64,000 bases of DNA from Delphinus delphis (Eukaryota; Chordata; Mammalia; Artiodactyla; Delphinidae), in assembly GCF_949987515.2 (NCBI RefSeq), contig NC_082696.1, forward strand, positions 64,426,447-64,490,446, given 5' to 3'. Positions 1 through 12,345 of the stretch are shown piece after piece. Under the pieces are notes generated by a model. It was given only the letters and a program-made list of their open reading frames with translations. It was not told where the DNA came from and did not search any database. Positions within the stretch are counted from its first letter, which is position 1. The number at the start of each line of letters is the position of its first letter. A program made the translations under genes and the position numbers.

Positions 1-419
1 AATGACTTTAGACATTCCTCCCTCCCTCCCCAAATTATCAAGTTTTTCTGGGAAACATTTGATGCCTCATGATCAGGGAATGAAGAAAAGGGGGTTAAAT
101 CCTGAAGACACACACTAGTTAAATGCTTGTTAGACTTTGTGACTTTGAGCTATGACTATCAAATATCTTCTCATTTAATATTTGAAAGAAGACTTGAAGT
201 ACCCAGGAAAATGGTGACATGGGGAGATCTGTGAGAACACATCCATTTTTTCAATTGGCAAACATTGAAATATGTCTTCATTATTTTTTAAAAAAAGAAC
301 ATATTTCTAACACAAATCTGGCAAACAGACACACACGCACATTATGTGTCTTCTTTTGCATTGAATATAAGTGATAAAATTTTAAATAATATATAAGCAA
401 AGTAAAGTAAATAATTCCT

Positions 420-960
420 AAAAGTAATCCACCATCTCAACCAAGCAGGATTTATTCCAGGAAAATTCAAATATGGCTCATTTGTCTAAACTATGAATAT
501 ATATATGTCATTAAGAGATTAAAAATGCATATCTGACCATCATTTAAGAAAACCCAAATTTAATACTCATTCCTGACTTTGTTTAAAATTTAAAACTTAA
601 AAAAAAGGAATAGAATATTTAAATAATGCATAATACCTATCTTTAATGAAAAATCTATGTTATACTTAACTGTGAATCACTAGACACATTTCTTTTAGAG
701 TCTAGAAACAAGCTACATGGTTATTATTCTTCAATACTTTTTAAGTGAAATCTGCTAAGTAAAATAGCACATAAACTAGAAAGAAGAGGAGATTTAGTTA
801 TTGTATAGAAGGAAATAAATTTTTCTTTAATTGCACTGTGAGATTAATATAAATGGAAAATATAAAGGATTAAATTGAATGATCCCCATAATTACTAAGT
901 AATTTCTAAGAATTAACGATAAAAATAATAAATATACATAAGGAAGAAATAAAATAGCTT
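420..960 (+). mobile_element. Ancient L1 ORF2 remnant
   Basis: Heavily decayed copy of the reverse-transcriptase part of L1 ORF2. Landmarks in L1 order are 'aagcaggatttattccagg' near 447 (the QxGFIPG stretch), a 'gtctagaaacaagctacatgg' match near 700 (RSGTRQGCP region) and the stretch at 795-870 matching the part that encodes the FADD motif. No reading frame survives. It is much older than the L1 at 1637. The boundaries are approximate. Confidence 0.6.
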
Positions 961-1636
961 ATTCATTTGAAATCATGTTAAACCTTATTAGAAACCACAC
1001 AGAGATAAACAGGAATTAAAATGACAATCAGTTGCTACATGTTCCTAGAAGTAGAAAGAAAATAAAAGAGCTCAGTGTTCCATTGCCAGCAAAGTCCTAG
1101 TGAGGCTACTTACTACTAGTGGTAAGTTGATACATTTGTCACCAATACACTTACACAAATATGTAGAAGGGATAATTTTAAATACAAAGTGCGATTACTT
1201 TCCTCCTTCCTTCTTTGAATTCTTTACCTTTCTTCCACCATCTGGGTATCAGCCTTCCTTTTTGGTGCACAATGTCTCATCCTGGAAGACAGAAGTCAAC
1301 TGAAATACTGAGAGAAGGTTTTAAACTTACTCTTCCCCACCCCAAAAGTCTTATAATAAGTGTCATTTTCTTTCCCAACACTTATTGGAAGATCATGAGC
1401 CAAAGCCAGAAGGAACAAAACATAAAGGATTTAAAATTAAGTATAAAGCAGCAGAAAAAGGCAAGGTAGGACATAAGCAGAGTCTCCTTTTCACTGGGAA
1501 ATACGCTACATGTTCAGTCAGATGGTGAGAGGGTGGTGCTGTGCCCAGGTTTTAGACACTCTCTGAGCCTCTGCGTTATTGGTCCATGCCTATCTTCAGC
1601 GGTCTTGGCCTTAGAGGGTGATATAGCAATATAAAA
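961..1636. other. Unique intergenic sequence
   Basis: AT-rich DNA in which I recognise no gene or repeat. Two short overlapping open frames at 1100-1469 have no recognisable protein features. Confidence 0.5.
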
Positions 1637-2397
1637 GATGAGAGGGTGTGGAGAGAAGGGAACCCTCCTACACTGTTGCTGGGAATGTAAATTGGTGCAG
1701 CCACTATGGAGAATAGTATGGAGGTTCCTTAAAAAACTAAAAATAGAACTACCATATGATCCCACAATCCCACTCCTGGGCATATATCCAGAGAAAAACA
1801 GGGTCCAAAAGGATACATGCACCCCAATGTTCATTGCAGCACTATTTATAATAGCCAAGATGTGGAAGCAACCTAAATGTCCATCGACAGAGGAATAGAT
1901 AAAGAAGGTGTGGCACATATATGCAATGGAATATTACTCAGCCATTAAAAAGAATGAAATAATGTCATTTACAGCAACTTGGATGGACCTAGAGGTTGTC
2001 ATACTGAGTGAAGTAAGTCAGACAGAGAAAGAGAAATATTGTATGATGTTGCTTCCGTGCGGAATCTAAGAAGAAATGATACAAATGAACTTATTTACAA
2101 AACAGAAACAGACTCACAGACTTAAAGAACGAACTTACAGTTACCGGGGGGAAGGGTGGGGGGAAGGGATAGTTAGGGAGTTTGGAACTGACATGTACAC
2201 ACAGCTATATTTAAAATGGATAACCAACAGGACCTACTGTATAGCACAGGGAATTCTGCTCAATATTATGTAGCTACCTAAATGGGAAAAGAATTTGAAA
2301 AATATGTATAACTGAATCACTTTGCTGTACACCTGAAACTATCACAACATTGTTAATCAACTCTACTCCAATACAAAATAAAAAGTTAAAAAAAAAA
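1637..2397 (+). mobile_element. 5'-truncated L1, 3' end
   Basis: Last part of L1 ORF2 followed by the 3' UTR and an oligo-A tail near 2387. The reading at 1638-1898 matches the ORF2 C-terminus ([16 protein letters not shown], then [20 protein letters not shown]). The usual 'caatggaatattactcagcc' landmark lies near 1925, and the 3' UTR contains 'ctactgtatagcacaggg' near 2233. The copy is well preserved, so it is fairly recent compared with the element at 420. The frame ends at a stop near 1898 and no function is expected. Confidence 0.93.
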
Positions 2398-3024
2398 GAT
2401 TTCCTAAAAGTAACCCTCTAATAATTTTTGGGATATTTGAGAGCAGTTCTATCTTGTACTTTATTACTCAAAATGTGGCCTGCAAAGGGCTCCCAGCCTC
2501 TAAGAGTAGACTTGCAATCTGCATGACGGTGGGTCCTGTCCAAGGCAAGGTAGCTAGGGTGGTAGAGAGATTGGGTGGGAGTGGCAGAGGTTGGAAGGGG
2601 TCTCTGCAGACGGGACTGAGGGCAGTCCAGAGAGGTCTGATCTGAATGTGGTTCCTGGAATTTCTAAACCCCCAGAGAGTCAGGGGGATGGTGGGTAAGC
2701 TTAAATCCATACTCAGAGAGGAACTAGGGTTCAAGAGACGGGAGAGAATGCAGACAAGGTGCCCAGATTCATGGATCATGTGACCAGAGGGAGACTAGAG
2801 AGCCCAGACATAGCAAGAGCTCCCCCAAAACAATCTACACCTCAGCAGAGACCAATGGGAAGAAGAGCCATTGGTTCAAACACCCACTTGCTGATATCAG
2901 GGAGACTTGAGTGTCTCCCAAAGAATTACCCCCAAGGAAGAAGATAAGCATCGGGCCTAAATCTAACTCAATATTTATTTTTAAAAACAGACATTATTTC
3001 TAAAGTAGAAATGAATGATGACCT
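2398..3024. other. Unique intergenic sequence
   Basis: G-rich on the plus strand around 2520-2770. Frames of 60-100 codons occur on both strands, as expected for GC-richer DNA, but none resembles a known protein. Confidence 0.5.
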
Positions 3025-3036
3025 TGAATTGTATGA

Positions 3037-3243
3037 TTTTTTTTTTTTTTCGGTACGCGGGCCTCTCACTGTTGTGGCCTCTCCCCATTGCGGAGCACAG
3101 GCTCCGGACGTGCAGGCTCAGCAGCCATGGCTCACTGGCCCAGCCGCTCCACGGCATGTGGGATCTTCCAGGACCGGGGCACGAACCCTTGTCCCCTGGC
3201 ATCGGCAGGCGGACTCTCAACCACTGCGCCACCAGGGAAGCCC
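3037..3243 (-). mobile_element. CHR SINE, short form
   Basis: tRNA-derived SINE read on the minus strand. Its poly-A tail appears as T's at 3037-3050, and its 5' end (gggcttccctgg) lies at 3243. Flanking repeats 'tgaattgtatgatttt' at 3025 and 'tgaattgtattatttt' at 3244 differ at one base and form the target-site duplication. The long open frames over this element on both strands are SINE sequence and not genes. Confidence 0.95.
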
Positions 3244-3484
3244 TGAATTGTATTATTTTAAAAAAATGTCTATCAGTATAAAAAGAGGTTGGTGAGTTGC
3301 ATTGATTTCAGTTATAGAAAAAGTAAGTTAAACCTTTGCTCTGTTTAGTTCAAATTTATAAGCCTGAGATTTATGAGCCTAATAGCTTTTAAAGTCATAC
3401 TCACTAAGCAGCAGTTTTGTGAGGCACTGTGATGGTATATAAAACGTCTTAAAACTTAGGAATTTTGCTCCTTGTAATCTTAAA

Positions 3485-3775
3485 AATATAGTTTTGGGGA
3501 CTTACGTACAAGAATGTTCATTACGCTATTAACTATAAAGGAGGGAAATGATGCACAACTTAAATGTCTATGATAGAGGAAGAAGTAATATTTTAATGCA
3601 GTTACTAGAAATTATGTTTTGTGAAAATATTTAATGGAATAAAACTGCTAACAATACAATATTCACTATGTAAACAGAATACCAAAAAGGTGGTTGGAGG
3701 AAACTGTTATTTTTTATACTTTTAGTATGTTTGAAATATTTAAAATATTCAATATTAAAAACAATAAACTTACTA
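3485..3775 (+). mobile_element. Old L1M 3' fragment
   Basis: Decayed L1 3' end. It has 'aagaatgttcatta' near 3511, 'aacttaaatgtcta' near 3558, then a stretch corresponding to the low-complexity 3' UTR ending in an A-rich run. The order matches old mammalian L1 ends. Divergence is high and the edges are uncertain. Confidence 0.6.
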
Positions 3776-3777
3776 TA

Positions 3778-4535
3778 TGATCACATAAAACTCCTGGAAG
3801 AAAACATAGGCAGTACCTTCTCTGACATCAGTCTTAGCAATATTTTTTTGGCTCTGTACCCTCAGGTAAGAGAAACAAAAGCAAAAAATAAATAAATAAA
3901 TGAGACTACATCAAACTAAAAAGCTTTTGCACAGCAAAGGAAATTATCAATAAAATGAAAAGGAAGCCTACTGAATGGGAGAGACCATCTACAAAAGCTA
4001 TATCTGATAAGGGGTTATTGTCCAAAATATACAAATAACTCATACAACTCAACATCAAAAACCAAGCAATCAGATTAAAAAATGGGCAGAGGACCTGAAT
4101 AGACATTTTTCCAAAGAAGACATACAGATGGCCAACAGACGACTGAAAAGATACTCAACATCGCTAATCATCAAGAAAGTGCAAATCAAACCCACTATGA
4201 GATATAATCTTATACCTGTCAGAATGGCTATTATAAAACACAACAAATAACAAGTATCGCAGGGTTGTAGATAAAAAGGAACTCCCGTGCACAGTTGGCA
4301 GGAATGTAAATTGGTGCAGCCACTATGAAAAACAGAATGGTGATTGCTCAAAAATTAAAAATAGAACTACCATACAACACAGCAATTCCAATTCTGGGTA
4401 TTTATCTGAAGAAAATCAAAACACCAATTCAAAAAGATATATACACCCCTGTGTTCATTGCAGTGTTATTTACCATTGTCAAGATATGGAAGCAACCTAA
4501 CTGCCCATCAATAGATGAATGGATAAAGAGGATTG

Positions 4536-4594
<59 letters not shown>

Positions 4595-5077
4595 ATGGAA
4601 TATTATTCAGCCATAAAAGAGAATTAAATCCACATGACAACATGGATGGACCTAGCTGGTATTATTTTAAGTGAAATAAGTCAGAGAAAGACAAATACTA
4701 CATGATTTCACTTATATGAGGAATCTAAAAAACAAAACAAATGAACAAAGGTAACAACACAGAAGCAAAGTCATAGATACAGAGAACAAAAGTTGGCTGC
4801 CAGAGGGGAGGAGAGTGAGGGGGGATAAGTGAAATTCATGAGGGAGATTAAGAGCTACAAACTTCCAGTTACAAAATAAATGAGTCACAGTGGTGAAATA
4901 TACAGCTTGGGGAATAGAGTCAATTATAAAGTAATATCTTTGCATGGAGGCATGGTAACTAGACTTATTGTGGATATCATTTGGTAATGTACAGAAATAA
5001 TGAATCACTATGTTGCGTACCAGGAACTAACATAGTGTTGTAGTCAATTATGCTTCAAAAAATAAATCAATCAAAAA
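3778..5077 (+). mobile_element. L1 3' part with internal (CA)n
   Basis: About 1.3 kb of L1 ORF2 C-terminal region plus 3' UTR. Landmarks are 'aaactcctggaagaaaacat' at 3788, 'aaaagcttttgcacagcaaa' near 3919, 'aaaatgggcagaggacctga' near 4079 and 'gaatattattcagcc' near 4598. Many stops and indels break ORF2. A (CA)n tract interrupts the element just before the 'atggaatattattcagcc' landmark. It ends in A-rich sequence near 5070. Confidence 0.92.
4540..4586 (+). repeat. (CA)n microsatellite
   Basis: About 23 uninterrupted CA units followed by a short (TA) run. It lies inside the surrounding L1 at the site where the L1 sequence normally reads 'cacatatatacaatgg', which could have seeded the expansion. 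Confidence 0.98.
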
Positions 5078-5081
5078 AGTC

Positions 5082-5455
5082 ATAGAAAAAATAGATCAGA
5101 TTTGTGGTTACCAGAGGTGGAGGATGGGGTGAGAAGAATTGGATGAAGGTCAAAAGGTACAAACTTTCAGTTATAAGATAAATAAGTGCTAGGAATAGTG
5201 TAGAACATTAGTAATATAAGTAACATTGTATGTTATATATGAAAGTTAAGAGAGTAAATCCTAAAAGTTCTCATCACAATGAAACAGATTTTTTTTTTCT
5301 ATTTCTTTTATTTCGTATCTCTATGAGATGATGGATGTTCACTAAACTCACTGTGGTCATCATTTCATGATGTATGTAAGTCAAGTCATTATGTACATCT
5401 TAAACAGTGTTATATATCAATTATAGCTCAATGAAACTGGAAGGGAAAAACAGAT
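5082..5455 (+). mobile_element. L1MA/L1MB-like 3' UTR
   Basis: Classic 3' UTR of older mammalian L1: 'tgtggttaccagaggtgg' at 5103, 'aagatggtacaaactttcag'-like text at 5155, 'gatgatggatgttcactaaa' near 5328 and 'caattatagctcaatgaaac' near 5420. It directly follows the L1 at 3778, so one element probably inserted at the edge of the other. Confidence 0.85.
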
Positions 5456-6950
5456 GTACTATATAATCACATTTTTCAAATTAAAACGTAATATTATCAA
5501 ACAGATGTATTTTCTTTTGTGAAAACAAAATCTGGTATAACCTGTGGTTTTGGGGACTATGGACTCTACATCTGAAACATATTTCCATGGTTGCTTGTTT
5601 TAAGGAAATTATTTGACATAGGTTTACCAAATCTCAGCTCAATTCCCAGATTTTTCTGGTGACTTTACACAAGTGAAGCCCATATTTACCTTCTCCTTCT
5701 CTAAGTTCCCAAGGTATACCTTGTCTGTTTCACTCAGTCTGGCATTGAACCATATACAGGTAGCCCGGTTACCTCACTTGGTCAAATATGGGCAGCTTGT
5801 CACCGCTGCTCAGTTGTAGGCTGCTGAGGTTCAGACTAGAGCAAAGCTTGGAGCAAGAGATCTTCGATTTTGACCTGTATGTCTTTTCTTAAGCTCCAAA
5901 CTCTGTCTAGCATTGTGGGTCAGAGAGTAAATACGTAATGCTAAGGATGTGTATTTTTAATTTAGTGTATTTGTGTGTATGTGTGTGGTTGTTTTCTATC
6001 TGCCTCTATTTCAACAAAGTATTTTGCCAGGTATCCTATAACTTCTTGCACTGACTTACACTTAAATGTCATAGAGAATTAAGTATATTTTCCAGTAAAC
6101 CAACACAGGACTCTCCCCTGGCAGAAGGAAAGTTCTCCTTTCTGAGTTGGAGGCGCAAACAGATTAATCATCTTCTTCAACCCCTTGTTCTAGAACATTG
6201 CCTGTGAGGCCCTCCAGCTGAATCATTCTATACCTCAGTCAAAAGGGAGTATTTTTAAGTTTCCTTGTGTGAGCTCAAAGGTACCCTGGACTCTCCGTAC
6301 AATCAGTTTTTCTACAAATACTGTCCATTGATTAAGGATTCCATCATGGAAACTAGTGGTCTCCTTCCAGGACGTGGAAGTAGGTACTGTTTAGATACAG
6401 AGGAGATTTTCCTTACAGACTTTCCAATGGCATGACCTTTTAGAAATAGAAGGTTATTTTGGAGGAATAAAATCATTCTATCTGTCTTGCTAACTAGGTA
6501 GCTAGCTAGTTACCTTTTATGCCCCACCCTGGACCATTTGAGAGTAAGTTGAAGATAGTTCCCCTTTTCCTTTAAATACTTCAGTGTGTATTTTTTAAAA
6601 TAAGAGCATTCTCTTACATCTCTTACATAACAATGCAAATATAAAAATTAGAAAATTAGCACTGATGCAAAATTATCACTGATCTATTATATATATTCTA
6701 GTCTATATATCTATCCTATATATCTATATAGATATATCCATATATCATTATTTATACCTATATTCTAATTCTGGGAAACCTGTACAATGGACCCCCAATT
6801 TCCTGCCACATTCAATAATGGAAATGTTGATCCTAAACTTCAGATAATAAATTGAGTTACTCAATGAACACCAACCATATATTCTTAATGAATCAAAAAG
6901 GTGGACTCAGGCATCCTTTCTACCTACATTCCAACAGTCACAGCTAACAA
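5456..6950. other. Unique intergenic sequence
   Basis: No gene recognised. A stretch rich in TATC and TATA steps lies at about 6685-6770. Confidence 0.5.
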
Positions 6951-6953
6951 ATG

Positions 6954-6954
<1 letters not shown>

Positions 6955-7006
<52 letters not shown>
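6955..7006 (+). repeat. (CA)n then (TA)n microsatellite
   Basis: About 21 CA units followed by a short (TA) run. Confidence 0.98.
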
Positions 7007-7200
7007 CTCCAATTGTCCTGATAATGTCCTTTAGAGTATTTATTTTATTTTATTTTTTGGTCCAGGATCCAGTCCAGGGTTACCCATTGCATTTAGTGTC
7101 ATATCACTTTCATCACCTTTAATGTGGAATTGTTCCTGTGTCTTTCTTTGTCTTTCAAGATTTCACCATTTTTGTAAGGAAAAATTAAGTCATTTTTAAA
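7007..7200 (-). mobile_element. Old L1M fragment
   Basis: 'caattgtcctgataatgtcc' near 7010, followed by 'ggtccaggatccagtccagg' near 7060 and 'tctttctttgtctttcaaga' near 7141, matches an old mammalian L1 3' region read in antisense. The subfamily is not assigned. Confidence 0.55.
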
Positions 7201-7210
7201 AAAGGATACA

Positions 7211-10200
7211 CTCCAGAATTACAATTTCTTTTTAATGAAATGTTATCCCCATGAATTTTGTGAAGGAGCCTCAGTTATGATCACTGCAAAAGATAAGAGA
7301 CCATGGACGTGAGTTTAAAAGTTTCTAGATTCGTTGCGATCTGTCCTCTAGAGTGTGGGACAATTTTAATTTCCATGTGGATACGTGATATTTGCAGTCA
7401 ATACACTGACAGCTTCCAGGGTGATGGTGTTAGAGACAGAAGGAGGAAGAAGAGATATTGGGAAAAAGAGCAAGAGGAAAGGAAAGAAGAAAACAAGCAG
7501 GGGACAGAGGTAGAGAAGGAAAGAAGAAATAGTGTCATTTTCTTAACAAAACCTCAGAAAGGCTTATCAGATTTACTTATCTAAGAGCTATCCTAGGGTG
7601 TTTCCACTGTTGAAGATACATTCAACAAACATGCTGAAAGTTCTTCCTTTTCCCACCAAATAAATGTCGCAAAATGACAATCTTCCAGGTCTTCCCAAAA
7701 TACCGCAGGGAAGAATATTTCTCTTGGATATTCACTTTACGTCAGGAACTCCTTGTTATATTCTTTTGTGGCAAATGCAAGTTCCCTGGAGATGTACAAA
7801 CCTGCTGTAAAAAAAAGAAAAAAAAAAGTGAGGGTATCTTGATTACTTTTCACGAGTTTTAGGAAATACTAATGGAACTATACCTGTGCTTTGAAAAATG
7901 TAAAGTTCCCATGCAGCAATACCAGGTAAAATTCGTTTAGGAAACACTAGAATTTACGAAGACCTCAGTGGTTTTTTGGAAAATATTGTTGTTGGTATAT
8001 TATTAAAGTGTGTATATGAAAAAACAGTTGTTGGCATTTTACAAGTCACCTGGAATCATGGTAAAACATCTTAATAAGTCAAATTGGTTAAATTCATTTC
8101 AGTGACACAGTTCTGTGTTCTCCACAGGAAGATAATTAAAGCATTCTCTTGACTGGTGGGACAGCAGAGAGAACAAAATATCTTTAATAATTTAAAGATA
8201 AGTGATGAAATAATTTTAATTTTGCCCTACCTCTGTCGCTTTCTCGCATTACGCTATGAGTCTTTTAGTCAGGGTCAAGACCGGGCCAGTGATTCAGTTC
8301 TTTGTGTCAAGGAGTAAACATGTTCCAATAATCACTGAGAAAAATTAATTTTATACGGAGAATGGTTCTGAAAGAAATATCTTTTTACCTTGTTCTTCTT
8401 ACATTTCTTAACTTTTTTAGGAGTTACTTAGTGAATAGTCATTTTGTTACAAGATGCTATTTCTCAGCAGAATATCTCTTGAGAATTGCACTTAAGATGC
8501 AGTAATTATTTTTGTCATTTTCATATGAATCAGTAAAATACAAATTTAGTGTTACCAACATGGTGCTGTGGGCAATTAAAAAGACAAACGTTATTGATAG
8601 CTAAATTTTGAAAACTTTTTTTTTTTAATTCTGCACTGTTTACAAGATTTCCCTGTGCTCACAGTATCCCTGATATGCAACTGTAAAAATATTGGCTCAA
8701 ATCTCCTTAAGAATTGCTTTGTGGATCCCACTGGTGGATATAATGACCTCTTTTACCTTGTCAAAAGGGCAAATTTGTCAAGCTCACAGTGGTCAGTACT
8801 CTGAAGATCATCCTTGAAGCCCAGAAACATGGACCAAGCAGGGATTCCGGACTACAGGTGCTGAGATGCACGGGCTGGACAGAGTCAAATAGTATCAGGA
8901 CTCATGAACTGATCAAGGACAAAGGGACACTGGGTTTCTGAAGCTGAAGCCCACTTAGATTTCTCCTGTATCACTTGATATGAGCAGAGACTTAATTCTT
9001 TGAAGTCCCTGATTTAAGGAACCGAAAAGCAAAGGAATCCTTATGCTTGATCTGATCCTTGTTATTAAAAGAAGTAGAGGAGATAAAACACCTTCTATTT
9101 TTATCGATTGATGTGTTGGGGGGTCAGTATTTTAGTCTGTTCGTCTGTTTTGCCCTCTGCCCTGATTTCAAAGTTCTCATTCACTTCTGACTAGACTATC
9201 AGTTAATTCGCTGATATATCCTTTAATTGATTACAGTTAACTCTTTCCAATTTGAAAGAGACTTTGTTTTATTTCAATTGACTTATCATCATCCTTCATT
9301 TTACCCTCCAATTTAATTAAGAATGTCACATAAAAAAAATCTCAGAAAACGTACTGAAATAAATTAATCTAGTTTTATATCCTTTCCAAAGTAAGTTAGT
9401 AAGAAATCTGTATCATCTTCCTCTCCAAGCACAGTTTATCCTCTAATGTCTCTCAAAAACAGTTTCCTTTAAGAGATGAAATTCTTTTTCTTTTTTCCTG
9501 CCCTACTCAGATTCACTTCGTGCCACCAAGGTTCTAGAGGGTATTGATTGAAATGCTATTGCACATTATAGAATTCCAGTGACCTTCTGAAAATTTCTGC
9601 AAATTTTCAAGGCAAGAAAGGGTTGCGGCTTACGGTCCTCTCCATCTTTGAGCTGCTTTTCCTGCTTAATCCTTTTAGTTCTTGAATCTTATTGCTGTCC
9701 AGTGCAAGTTAATTCCATTTTTCAGGCTCTCGATAGAAATGGAATAGTCAATCCTCCTCCAACAAATACTTCGCCCTCACATGACATTTGTGTGAGGTAG
9801 CTACATTTACTGAAGGTTTGAAGAGTTGGGGATATTTATACTACAAATATGCTAACAGTATCACAGTATTGAACACGGTGTTTAAATCTACTATATACAT
9901 AATGTTGTACTTCTCTGAAACGAATTCCCTCACCCTTCTCAGAGACAGGCTCTGACCTGTCTCCACACTACTATTCATTTTTTTAATATAGAAACACTCA
10001 TGGATCTTTTTTATTTATCTCTGGCCTACCCATCTCCATGGGAGCCTCAACTCCTATCCCAAATGGCTTATTACCATTCATGAACAATGGCTTATTTTCC
10101 TTTAAAAAATTTTTTTAGGCTTATTTTCTTAAACAAGTGTACTTCGTCTTTAAAACACATGTTAGGAAACGAATGTTAACTATGAAGAGATTTTAAAGAA

Positions 10201-11070
10201 CATTTTAACTTCCTTACATATGGTCAAAGACCCCGATTACCAATATTAACGTGGTTGTAGCTATGTTTACCTTTCACTACAGACGTCATTTTTAGGTTAG
10301 CTAAAATAGAGGTTGAAACTAAACAAAAAAGGAGTAGTTTGTATTTCTCCTTATATCTTTCCTTTGACTTTCAGCCCGAAGGTCAGCTACAGCCTTCATT
10401 TCCAGCAATGTCTCTGAGCTCACAGTCAGGTGTAGTGACAGTATAACTACCAGCATCAGTATCAATATCCTCCCTGGGAGCACAGCAAAACTGTCCTCTT
10501 ACCTTTGGGAGGACTTGGAACCTTTCAGGTATTTTTAAGTTCAAATAAATGTTGTGAGAAAAGCTGAGGATTCTGGAAGCAAACCTGTCTTCTTGAGACA
10601 AAGGCAATCAGCAGAGATGATCTGCCTTTAAATGGTACCTGATTCCCCCTTCACCCCCTCCCACCCATGTTTTAATTGTGCTGCTGTTTCCCAGAATATT
10701 GTGTGTTTTCCAAGAACACCTGACAGTTGCTACTGCAACTGATAGTATTTACATTTTAAACAGTGTGTTATGATGTGATAACTACTGATAAACCACCAAT
10801 GGAGTGGAGAGTACTTTTATGCAACCACTCTTATACATTTTGTCCATAACACTTGAGCGCGTAACTAAGTCCTATCTCTGCATCTAGATACTAGTTATGG
10901 TTCCCTGACACCCAGCTATTAAGTATTGGGACTAATAGCTCAAATGTAACTCTGTATGTCAACCACCTGGAATAAATTTTATTATGATGATAGCTTCCAT
11001 TTCTCCAGTTAATCTTCAACTTTTAGTTAAAACTTCCTGAAACTAATGATTTTGTTTAGAAGATTCAGTT
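7211..11070. other. Unique intergenic sequence
   Basis: Long stretch without a recognisable gene. It contains a purine-rich tract at 7428-7530 that yields a chance charged open frame (7303-7584), and A-rich runs near 7808-7828. The frame at 10383-10607 on the minus strand has no known protein features. Confidence 0.5.
7428..7530 (+). repeat. Purine-rich tract
   Basis: Roughly 100 bp made almost entirely of A and G on the plus strand. Confidence 0.8.
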
Positions 11071-11074
11071 CCAT

Positions 11075-11215
11075 TGGGTAGGTTAGTAGAGTGATACTGG
11101 GAAAATTACTTAGTCTCTGGAAGTCTCAGTTTCTTCATCTATAAAATTGGTATAATAAAGCAGGTTTCTAAGGACAACTGTATATGTGAAATCAAAGCAT
11201 ATATGTAACGCAAAG
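11075..11215 (+). mobile_element. MIR SINE
   Basis: Core region of the tRNA-derived mammalian-wide MIR. 'ctcagtttcttcatctataa' near 11125 corresponds to the family's 'cctcagtttcctcatctgta', preceded by 'aaaattacttagtctctgg'. Divergence is typical of this old family. Confidence 0.8.
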
Positions 11216-11514
11216 GTCACTAACACAAAAGTCCCCAGGTTTGTCACATAAATAAGCAAATCTGCATGAGTATTAGAAGATAAAAATTTGCAGGGCTGTT
11301 AGACACATGCAACAGAAAAAGGTATTCAAACACAAAATTTGTCTTGCCCACACAAAATATTAAGGAAGAAAATCTGGCCAAAAATGACCTGTTATTTATA
11401 AAAATACGTAGCTTCAAAAATGTTTTCTCTTTCACTTGCATTTTCCTTCTACCTCCTGCCTTGATATATAGGTGACCCCAGGTCTATGAGTGGTAATTAA
11501 AGTGAAAAATAAAG

Positions 11515-12345
11515 ATGGCTAAAACATTTTCTGTGTTCTTAAAGATCACTAATCTGCCTGGGGAGACACATAGCAAATGCAATATAACCAGGCAAGAGCC
11601 ATAATGGAAATTGAAGAGTAGCAGAATATGTCACCCCAAATTATGACTGTAGGACTTAAGGACATGCCGTTCCCAAATATGCCATTTTGGTATGTTGATT
11701 GTTTTGAGCTGTGGACACTTGGAAAACAGCAGATACAGGGAGAATTTTTCTCTGAGCTCTTATCTGTCTAAGGACAGATCTTCCAAAGGGAGCTAGCTGA
11801 TTTGTCATAAATCTTCTCCCTGGGGATTTCATCAACCAGGGAAGACTGATGCACTTATCCCAGAAGAGGGTACTGGAGTACAACACAACACCAGACCTAC
11901 ATCTCATGACCCATTCATCTTTCCTAAAAATCACCAACTGTCCCCTAAAAGGCCCATATTCCCCTTCCCCTTTCCCTATTAAGATGATATTTATCCCTAA
12001 ATTCTAAAGCCACTTCTTCAAGTTTCTCTCAGGTGTTCATGAGGTATACATGTTAATAAACTTGTTTGTTTTTCTCTTGTTTATCAATCTTTTATTACAG
12101 GAGTCTCAGCTAAGAACTCAGAAGGGTAGAGGAAAAATTATATTTCCTCCCCTACAAAATATAAGCCAATCTCCTATATACAATGCAATCACCAAAGAAG
12201 AATTTACTTGGAGTCATTAGGGAGGGTTTCATAGATGAGCTGGCATTTCAGTGGGGTCCTGCAGTAACATAAGGTACCTGATGAAAAATAAAAGGAAGCC
12301 AAGGGCATTCAAAATGACAGGAACCATTAATACAAAATTATAAGG
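11515..12345 (-). mobile_element. L2 LINE remnant split by an LTR
   Basis: The flanks of the LTR at 11629-12156 both read like antisense L2 3' sequence: 'taatctgcctggggagacac' at 11551 before it, and 'agggagggtttcatagatga' near 12219 and 'agggcattcaaaatgac' near 12302 after it. I read this as one old L2 interrupted by a later LTR insertion. Alignment is weak. Confidence 0.5.
11629..12156 (+). mobile_element. Solo LTR of an endogenous retrovirus
   Basis: 528-bp block starting TG at 11629 and ending CA at 12155-12156, with 'aata' on both outer sides (11625-11628 and 12158-12161) as a probable 4-bp target duplication. A poly-A signal 'aataaa' lies near 12055, followed by a T-rich segment and an end rich in AGGGTAGAGG, as in LTR R and U5 regions. 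No gag, pol or env lies alongside, so it is a solo LTR left by recombination between two LTRs. The open frame at 11656-11937 (minus) lies inside the LTR and is not a gene. Class I (gammaretrovirus-like) is suggested by the 4-bp duplication, but the family is not identified. Confidence 0.75.

Noticed and set aside
1514..1918. 134-codon minus-strand frame.
   Set aside because: Most of it is antisense L1 ORF2 C-terminal sequence.
409..2412. 'ttcctaaaagtaa' occurs at about 413 and again at about 2401, which could be a target duplication flanking a 2-kb insertion.
   Set aside because: The material between contains an ancient L1 piece, unique DNA and a much younger L1 end, which cannot be one insertion event. 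A 13-bp match in AT-rich DNA can occur by chance.
3011..3295. Overlapping 83-94 codon frames on both strands, suggesting a proline- and arginine-rich protein.
   Set aside because: They coincide with a CHR SINE. The same peptides recur at 16.6, 33.1, 47.2, 53.4 and 59.6 kb, always inside SINE copies.
4540..7006. (CA)n tracts considered as part of a CRISPR-like or regulated array.
   Set aside because: They are simple dinucleotide microsatellites without spacers.
7303..7584. 93-codon charged frame resembling a coiled-coil protein.
   Set aside because: The charge comes from the purine-rich tract; there is no conserved motif or sign of splicing.
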